From Anaerococcus sp. (GTDB taxonomy: Bacteria; Bacillota; Clostridia; Tissierellales; Peptoniphilaceae): a DNA stretch of 7,501 bases. The DNA is taken from the NCBI GenBank assembly GCA_030825745.1, contig JAPJPH010000044.1:1-7501 (forward strand). Reading direction: 5' to 3'. The translations under genes were made by a program, and so were the position numbers. Positions 1-4,941 of this stretch are shown piece after piece; position 1 is the stretch's first letter, and every line of letters starts with the position of its first letter. Under the pieces are notes generated by a model. That model ran no database searches. It worked only from the letters and a program-made list of their open reading frames with translations, and had not been told where the DNA came from.

Positions 1-653
1 ATCATGAACATGAAGAAGAAGCACACGATCATGAACATGAAGAAGAAGCACATGATCATGAACACGAAGAAGCTGACTCACATGATAATGAAGATAGTGA
101 TGAGCATGAACACCACCACCACAATCATGGAGAATTTGATCCACATACATGGTTAGACCCAGAAAATGGAAAAGCTCAAGCTAAGGTTATAGCTGAAAAA
201 CTTTCAGAAATAGATCCTGCTAATAAAGATTACTTTATGGATAACTACCAAAAAATAGCTGATGAGTTAGATGAAATAACCAAACAATATAAAGAGAAAT
301 TTGATAAAGTTGAAAACAAGAAATTTATAGTTCCTCACGAAGCCTTTGGTTACGTAGCTAGAGAATTTAACCTAGAACAAATACCACTAGCAAGCTTAAC
401 ATCTACAGATGAAGCAAGTGCCAAGGTTCTTAAAGATGTCACAGACCTAGCCAAAGATTCAAAAATAAAAACTGTATTTTATGAAATGGGTGGATCTGAC
501 AAACAAGCTAAGACAATTGCAGATGAAATTAAAGCTGATGTAGCGCCTATAAATACCCTAGAATTTGTAACAGATGAACAATTAGATCAAGAAACAACTT
601 ACCAACAAATGATAAAGGAAAACTTAGAAGCAATATATAACTCACTATCATAA
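1..653 (+). CDS. znuA: Zinc ABC transporter substrate-binding protein (ZnuA/AdcA type), 5' end missing
   Basis: This is the C-terminal 216 residues of a cluster A-I (ZnuA/AdcA/TroA) metal-binding protein, which captures Zn2+ outside the membrane and hands it to the permease. The frame is open from base 3, so the ATG at 237 is an internal Met. The visible part begins in a His/Glu/Asp-rich loop with 15 His in the first 42 residues, then DPHTWLDP (His codon 144-146), the VPHEAFGY motif (His codon 336-338), and a C-terminal INTLEF segment whose Glu (codon 561-563) aligns by eye with the fourth, carboxylate ligand of AdcA-like proteins. Those positions match the usual metal ligands; the first ligand His and the lipoprotein signal lie upstream of the window. 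The His-rich loop favours zinc over manganese. There is no C-terminal ZinT domain as in streptococcal AdcA. The ATPase gene starts 1 base after the stop. Family assignment is strong; zinc specificity is inferred. Confidence 0.93.
   Translation, partial: HEHEEEAHDHEHEEEAHDHEHEEADSHDNEDSDEHEHHHHNHGEFDPHTWLDPENGKAQAKVIAEKLSEIDPANKDYFMDNYQKIADELDEITKQYKEKFDKVENKKFIVPHEAFGYVAREFNLEQIPLASLTSTDEASAKVLKDVTDLAKDSKIKTVFYEMGGSDKQAKTIADEIKADVAPINTLEFVTDEQLDQETTYQQMIKENLEAIYNSLS
3..86 (+). repeat. 27-bp in-frame tandem repeat coding the His-rich metal loop
   Basis: Two 27-bp copies (3-29 and 30-56) differ at one base, a synonymous CAC/CAT change. Each encodes HEHEEEAHD. A third, degenerate 30-bp copy (57-86) encodes HEHEEADSHD. 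Because the unit is a multiple of three, copy gain or loss keeps the frame and only changes loop length. More copies may lie upstream of the window. Further acidic and His residues follow, including a run of four His at 108-119. Confidence 0.9.
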
Positions 654-654
654 T

Positions 655-1320
655 ATGAATGTAATAGATATAAAGAATTTAAAATTTGCCTACGATAAAA
701 ACTTAATATTAAAAGATATAAGCTTAAATTTAAAACAAGGAGAGTTTATGGCCATAGCTGGAGAAAATGGCAGTGGTAAATCAACTCTTATCAAAGTTTT
801 ATTAAATGAATTAAAGAAAAATTCAGGATCAATTAAACTATTTAATACCCCTATAGAAGAGTTTAATTCATATGATAAGATAGGCTATGTACCTCAGGTA
901 AATGATTCTTCAAAAATAGCCTTTCCTATAACATGTAAGGAATATGTCCTTGTAAATTTATATAAAGAATTTAACATCTTTAACCTACCCTCCAAAAAGT
1001 CAATTAAAAAGGTTAAAAATGTATTTACAACATTAGATATAGAAGATCTACTAGATAGTCCCTTTAAGGACCTATCTGGTGGTCAACAACAAAGGGTCAT
1101 GATAGCTAGATCATTGGTAACTACTCCTGATGTACTGATTCTAGATGAGCCAACAGTTGGAATAGATCATAAAAATAAGATAGATTTTTTAAATCTATTA
1201 AAACATCTAAACAAGGACCATAATATAAGTATATTAATAATAAGCCATGAAATGGAACTTATTAAAAATTATGTTGATAGGATAATATATTTAAAAGAAG
1301 GGATAATAGCCAGTGCTTGA
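655..1320 (+). CDS. znuC: Zinc ABC transporter ATP-binding protein (ZnuC/AdcC type)
   Basis: This is the 221-residue cytoplasmic ATPase that powers zinc import. All nucleotide-binding motifs are present: Walker A GENGSGKST (residues 36-44), Q-loop Gln81 in YVPQ, signature LSGGQQQR (140-147), Walker B LILDEP with catalytic Glu165, and switch His198 in ISHE. The length is normal for a compact ZnuC/AdcC subunit. The zinc assignment comes from its place between a His-rich binding protein and a ZnuB-type permease. The ATG lies 1 base after the preceding stop, and I see no good Shine-Dalgarno just upstream (the nearest purine run, AAAGGAAAA, ends more than 30 bases away), so translation is probably coupled to the upstream gene. 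The 3' end overlaps the permease gene by 8 bases. No motif is missing. Confidence 0.94.
   Translation: MNVIDIKNLKFAYDKNLILKDISLNLKQGEFMAIAGENGSGKSTLIKVLLNELKKNSGSIKLFNTPIEEFNSYDKIGYVPQVNDSSKIAFPITCKEYVLVNLYKEFNIFNLPSKKSIKKVKNVFTTLDIEDLLDSPFKDLSGGQQQRVMIARSLVTTPDVLILDEPTVGIDHKNKIDFLNLLKHLNKDHNISILIISHEMELIKNYVDRIIYLKEGIIASA
1296..1302 (+). promoter_or_regulatory. Ribosome binding site fixing the GTG start of the permease gene
   Basis: AGAAGGG sits inside the end of the ATPase gene, 10 bases before the GTG at 1313. It supports that GTG over the in-frame ATG at 1331, which is 28 bases from this site and has no purine run at proper spacing. Confidence 0.6.
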
Positions 1321-2128
1321 ATATGATTTTATGAGAAGAGCCCTCATTGCAGGGTTTATGCTAGCCATAATCATACCAATGATTGGTATAGTCATGATAA
1401 ATAGAAAAACATCAATGATAGGAGATGCCCTATCTCATACTTCACTTGCAGGTATAGGATTTGGTCTAATATTTGGAATAAATCCTATATGGACATCCCT
1501 CTTAGTTTGTATTATAGCAAGCTTTGCAATAGAGGTTATAAGACATAAATTTAGTGAATATGGCGATATGGCAACTGCTATAATAATGTCAACGGGGATT
1601 GCTATAGCTGCGGTTTTATCAGATTTTACTCCTGGGGGAAATAGCTTTGAATCCTTCATGTTTGGTTCTATAACTACTGTAGGAAATGATGATTTAATAA
1701 TAATAGGACTAATTTTCATAGTGGTTGTTATAGTTTCACTACTTTTCTACTACGCCTTATTATATAACTCTATAAACCCTATGATGGCTAGACTAGCAGG
1801 TGTAAAAACAGAGTTGATAAATACAATCTTTACCTTCATAACAGCAGTAACTGTCGCTATATCTGCCAAGACAGTAGGAGCCCTAATGGTAACATCCCTT
1901 ATGGTTATACCAGTAGCAAGTGCCCTACTTTTGTCAAACTCTTATAAAAAATCTTATATTGTATCAATAATATTATCAGTTATCTTTATGTTAACAGGTA
2001 TTGTTTTAAGTTATTATCTAGGTGTAAAACCTGGTGGTTCTATAGTATTAATTGCTATAGCAGTTTTAATAATATTATCTATTATTACATTTATAAACTC
2101 CAAAATTAATGAATCCAAAATAAATTAA
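1313..2128 (+). CDS. znuB: Zinc ABC transporter permease (ZnuB/AdcB type)
   Basis: This is the 271-residue integral membrane subunit of the ABC-3 permease family, forming the channel through which zinc from the binding protein crosses the membrane. It is strongly hydrophobic, with about eight or nine membrane segments spread through its length. It carries the family-typical GDALSHTSLAGIGFG stretch (residues 38-52) after the first helix and STGIAIAAVLSDF further on. The start is GTG at 1313, chosen for the AGAAGGG 10 bases upstream and because the resulting N-terminus (MLEYDFMRRA) resembles other AdcB proteins; ATG 1331 is the alternative. The gene overlaps the ATPase by 8 bases, a sign of translational coupling, and is followed 8 bases after its stop by an intrinsic terminator, so it is the last gene of the operon. 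Family assignment is secure; metal specificity is inferred from the neighbours. Confidence 0.93.
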   Translation: MLEYDFMRRALIAGFMLAIIIPMIGIVMINRKTSMIGDALSHTSLAGIGFGLIFGINPIWTSLLVCIIASFAIEVIRHKFSEYGDMATAIIMSTGIAIAAVLSDFTPGGNSFESFMFGSITTVGNDDLIIIGLIFIVVVIVSLLFYYALLYNSINPMMARLAGVKTELINTIFTFITAVTVAISAKTVGALMVTSLMVIPVASALLLSNSYKKSYIVSIILSVIFMLTGIVLSYYLGVKPGGSIVLIAIAVLIILSIITFINSKINESKIN

Positions 2129-2136
2129 ATGATTTT

Positions 2137-2179
2137 AAACAAATCCTAAAGAAGAATTTCTATAGGGTTTGTTTTTTTT
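2137..2179 (+). terminator. Rho-independent terminator of the zinc operon
   Basis: A 12-bp stem pairs 2137-2148 (AAACAAATCCTA) with 2163-2174 (TAGGGTTTGTTT), with one G-U wobble and no mismatch. AGAA/TTCT inside the loop can add four more pairs. The descending arm runs into eight consecutive Ts (2172-2179). It starts 8 bases after the permease stop and separates the zinc operon from the tetR unit. Confidence 0.88.
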
Positions 2180-2203
2180 AAAAATAATTTTTTTTAAAAA
2201 AAG

Positions 2204-2231
2204 TTGAACAATGTTCATTAGGGTGTATCAT
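2204..2231 (+). promoter_or_regulatory. Predicted sigma-A promoter of the tetR-MMPL unit
   Basis: A -35 box TTGAAC (2204-2209) and a -10 box TATCAT (2226-2231) are separated by 16 bases, placing the start of transcription near 2238. TATAAA at 2231-2236 overlaps but would need a 21-base spacer. A T8-A7 run (2188-2202) abuts the -35 box and could act as an UP-like element. The -35 box lies almost wholly inside the first operator palindrome, as expected for repression. The boxes are imperfect, so the exact position is inferred. Confidence 0.5.
2205..2217. promoter_or_regulatory. Operator palindrome 1 (TGAAC-N3-GTTCA)
   Basis: TGAACAATGTTCA is a perfect palindrome around the central A at 2211. 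It covers the predicted -35 box, so bound repressor would block RNA polymerase. The same half-sites with the same 3-base spacing recur at 2249-2261, and the TetR-family gene starts 65 bases downstream, making it the natural ligand. Binding is inferred; the symmetry and the duplication are seen directly. Confidence 0.75.
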
Positions 2232-2248
2232 ATAAATATAACAACATA

Positions 2249-2261
2249 TGAACATAGTTCA
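2249..2261. promoter_or_regulatory. Operator palindrome 2 (TGAAC-N3-GTTCA)
   Basis: TGAACATAGTTCA repeats the half-sites of palindrome 1, differing only in the spacer. Its centre (2255) is 44 bp from the first. It falls in the predicted 5' leader, just before the AAGGAG ribosome site (2270-2275), so it could act as a roadblock or allow cooperative binding with the first site. Confidence 0.72.
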
Positions 2262-2281
2262 TTTTAGGTAAGGAGTAAAAG

Positions 2282-2893
2282 ATGTCTGAAAAAATTAAAA
2301 GGGATAAGAAGCTTGAGATAATGGATGCTGCCCTGAGAATCTTTAAGGAAAAAGGACCTGACAAGACTTCAGTCAGAGATGTTATGAAAGAAGCAGGATT
2401 TGGTCTAGGGACCTTTTACCTATATTATGATGATAAAAATGATTTGAAGGAGAAGATGGTACTTGAAAAGGCCATGGATATCATAACCAAGGCTGAGGAT
2501 ATGTGCTATCAAGAAAATCCTATTGATAGGTATATATTTTTTGTTAATTATATAATTGATTACCTAATAGCAAACCCCTTTGAATTAGACCTTATAAGCA
2601 ATAATATCAGCTGGGCCTTGTTTACGAAGATTGAAAATGATAAAAGACTTTCTGAAGCAGATTCAACAGTCCAATTCATGTTATATAAGTATGAAAACTT
2701 ATTTTCTCATATATATTCAAGCTCACAAAAACGCTACATCCTTTCACTTACATTTGAGATTATGATTTCAACATGTAGGAGTGCACTAATGGAAAATTCT
2801 AATTTAACCATTGATGAAATGAAACCAGTTTTATTTGCTGTTATAAAGAAAATTTTTAACAAAACGGGAGATAATAATGAAAAAGATAAGTAA
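2282..2893 (+). CDS. TetR/AcrR-family transcriptional regulator
   Basis: This 203-residue protein has a TetR-type helix-turn-helix at about residues 9-55, with the usual pattern: AALRIFKEKG, then TSVRDVMKEAG, then the recognition-helix region GLGTFYLYYDDKNDL. The remaining helices (about 60-195) are the ligand-binding and dimer domain, which is too divergent to name a ligand. TetR proteins usually repress their own operon and let go when a small hydrophobic molecule binds. The two palindromes just upstream fit autoregulation. The start is well supported by AAGGAG (2270-2275), 6 bases before the ATG. The last 17 bases overlap the exporter gene, so the regulator is co-transcribed with what it controls. 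A functional parallel is FarR-FarE of Staphylococcus aureus, a TetR regulator controlling an MMPL fatty-acid exporter; that parallel is inference, not homology that I can measure. Confidence 0.92.
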   Translation: MSEKIKRDKKLEIMDAALRIFKEKGPDKTSVRDVMKEAGFGLGTFYLYYDDKNDLKEKMVLEKAMDIITKAEDMCYQENPIDRYIFFVNYIIDYLIANPFELDLISNNISWALFTKIENDKRLSEADSTVQFMLYKYENLFSHIYSSSQKRYILSLTFEIMISTCRSALMENSNLTIDEMKPVLFAVIKKIFNKTGDNNEKDK

Positions 2894-4931
2894 GTTTATT
2901 TCACATCACCCAAGACTTGTATTACTTATAACGACTCTCTTATTAATACCTGCATTTATCGGATATAAATATACCGGAGTAAATTATGATATTTTATCTT
3001 ATCTACCCCAAGATTTAGAGTCAACTGAAGGACAAGTCATACTTGATGAGGATTTTAAAAATGCCGCGACAGGGATGCTCATGATTAAAGGAAGTGATCA
3101 TGATGCTGACAAATTAAAAAAGGAAATATTAGAAATCGATGGGGTTGAAGATGTTATATCAAAATCATCAATCCTAGGTGATACAGTACCAGATTCTTTT
3201 TTGCCTGATGATATGAGAAAGATATTTTATTCAGAAGATAGCACATTGATGATGATTAAATTTCAAGAAGGTTCTTCATCATTTAAAACTATGCAGGCTA
3301 TAGATGATATCAAAAAAATAGAATCTAAAGAGAAATTTCTAAGTGGTATGAGCTCCTTAGTAAAAGATACCAAAGATATAATAGATCAAGAAACACCAAT
3401 ATATGTACTTCTTGCAGTAATTTTAGCCTTGATTATCCTATCTTTAACTAACGAATCAACCATTATACCATTTTTACTTTTACTAAATATAGGCTATGCA
3501 ATCCTTTATAACTTTGGAACAAATATATTCCTAGGAGAGATATCCTATATTACCAAGGCCATTGCTGCGGTATTACAGCTTGCAGTAACTACAGACTATT
3601 CAATATTTTTATATCATAGGTTTGTAGAAGAAAAAAGAGAGCATGAATCTATAAATGATGCTATGGATGTTGCCATACAAAAGACAATTAGCTCTATTTT
3701 TGCATCATCACTTACAACATTTGCAGGATTTCTAGTTCTTATTTTAATGAGACTAACCCTAGGTAAAGATATAGGGCTCGTAATGAGTAAGGGAGTATTA
3801 CTTGGATTATTATCAACAATAATTGTATTTCCACCTATGCTTCTTTTATCTGATAAGTTAGTTAATAGATTTAACCATAAGGTATTACTACCTAGCTTTG
3901 AAAAAACATCAGAATTTGTAGTAAAAAATAGAAAACCATTAATGATTGTATTTTTGATCTTATTTATTCCTGCAATAATAGGAGCTAAAAATACAAAGAA
4001 TTATTATAACCTAGATAGGTCACTACCAAAAGACTTAGACTCAATCGTTGCTTTAAATAAAATGAAAGAAGACTATGATATGGCATCAACCCATTTTATA
4101 GTTGTAAAAGATGATTTGAGTAAAAAAGAAATTAGCTCAATGCTTAATGAAATAGAAAAAGTTGATGGAGTAAATAGTGTATTAAGTCTTAACTCATTTA
4201 CAGGGCTTACCCTACCAAATACCATCCTTCCAGAATCAATTAAAAACAACTTCTATAAGAATGGCTACCAAATGATCATGCTCAACTCAAAATATCAAAC
4301 AGCATCTGATGAAGTTGCCAGTCAAATAGATCAAATTAATGATATAGTAAAAAAATATGATGATGAAGGAAAGTTAACAGGAGAAGCTGTTTTAACAAAG
4401 GATTTGACTAGAATATCAGATAGGGACTTTAAAATGGTAAATGCGGCTTCACTTATAACAGTATTTATAATTATAGCTATAGTATTTAAGTCATTTGCAA
4501 TCCCAGTTATACTAATATCAGCCATTGAATTAGCAATCCTAAGTAATATGGCAGTACCTTTTTACTTGGGTCAGACAATACCATTTATAACTTCTATTAT
4601 AATAGGAGTAGTTCAACTAGGATCAACCATAGATTATTCAATACTAATGATGGATAGGTTCCTGCATGAATATGAAAAGAGTAAGGATGTAAATACTTCA
4701 TTAAAGATAACAGTAAAAGAAACTTCAAAATCAATTGTAACATCTGCCCTATCATTTATGGCAGCAACAATTGGAGTAGCCTTATATTCTAAAATGGAAA
4801 TTGTATCAACTATATGTATGTTCCTAGCAAGAGGTGCAATAATAAGTATGCTAGTTATCATAGTATTCTTGCCACCTATAATAAGCATAACATTTCCATT
4901 TATCAAAAAAACTACCAAGGGTTTAAAATAG
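2877..4931 (+). CDS. MMPL/RND-superfamily exporter, 12 membrane segments
   Basis: This 684-residue inner-membrane transporter has the two-fold RND layout: TM1 (about 12-30), extracytoplasmic domain 1 (31-172), TM2-6 (about 175-325), TM7 (353-371), extracytoplasmic domain 2 (372-520) and TM8-12 (about 521-672). TM4 has TTDYS with Asp240-Tyr241, and TM10 has TIDYS with Asp586-Tyr587. These match the Asp-Tyr pairs that carry protons in MmpL3, so proton-driven export is likely. The two halves remain visibly related; LPDDMRKIFY in domain 1 corresponds to LPESIKNNFY in domain 2. MMPL proteins export lipids, fatty acids or hydrophobic drugs; the substrate here cannot be read from sequence. The length suits small Gram-positive MMPL proteins. 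GGGAG (2866-2870) sits 6 bases before the ATG, which lies inside the end of the tetR gene. The heptad-repeat gene begins 10 bases after the stop. Confidence 0.93.
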   Translation: MKKISKFISHHPRLVLLITTLLLIPAFIGYKYTGVNYDILSYLPQDLESTEGQVILDEDFKNAATGMLMIKGSDHDADKLKKEILEIDGVEDVISKSSILGDTVPDSFLPDDMRKIFYSEDSTLMMIKFQEGSSSFKTMQAIDDIKKIESKEKFLSGMSSLVKDTKDIIDQETPIYVLLAVILALIILSLTNESTIIPFLLLLNIGYAILYNFGTNIFLGEISYITKAIAAVLQLAVTTDYSIFLYHRFVEEKREHESINDAMDVAIQKTISSIFASSLTTFAGFLVLILMRLTLGKDIGLVMSKGVLLGLLSTIIVFPPMLLLSDKLVNRFNHKVLLPSFEKTSEFVVKNRKPLMIVFLILFIPAIIGAKNTKNYYNLDRSLPKDLDSIVALNKMKEDYDMASTHFIVVKDDLSKKEISSMLNEIEKVDGVNSVLSLNSFTGLTLPNTILPESIKNNFYKNGYQMIMLNSKYQTASDEVASQIDQINDIVKKYDDEGKLTGEAVLTKDLTRISDRDFKMVNAASLITVFIIIAIVFKSFAIPVILISAIELAILSNMAVPFYLGQTIPFITSIIIGVVQLGSTIDYSILMMDRFLHEYEKSKDVNTSLKITVKETSKSIVTSALSFMAATIGVALYSKMEIVSTICMFLARGAIISMLVIIVFLPPIISITFPFIKKTTKGLK

Positions 4932-4941
4932 GAGGAGAATA

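Noticed and set aside
237..239. ATG at 237 as the start of a short separate gene
   Set aside because: The same frame is open back to base 3 and encodes typical ZnuA/AdcA sequence (His-rich loop, DPHTWLDP), so this Met is internal.
1435..1719. 94-codon open frame on the - strand inside the permease gene
   Set aside because: It is fully inside a clear ABC permease gene, has no ribosome site of its own, and its translation is the antisense shadow of membrane helices.
2129..2281. Riboswitch or leader peptide in the 153-base gap between permease and tetR
   Set aside because: The gap is fully accounted for by a terminator, a promoter, two operators and a ribosome site; I see no further stem architecture or small ORF with a start signal.
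4331..4918. Two - strand open frames (64 and 94 codons) inside the MMPL gene
   Set aside because: Both lie inside a well-supported gene and show only the hydrophobic composition expected of antisense to membrane segments.
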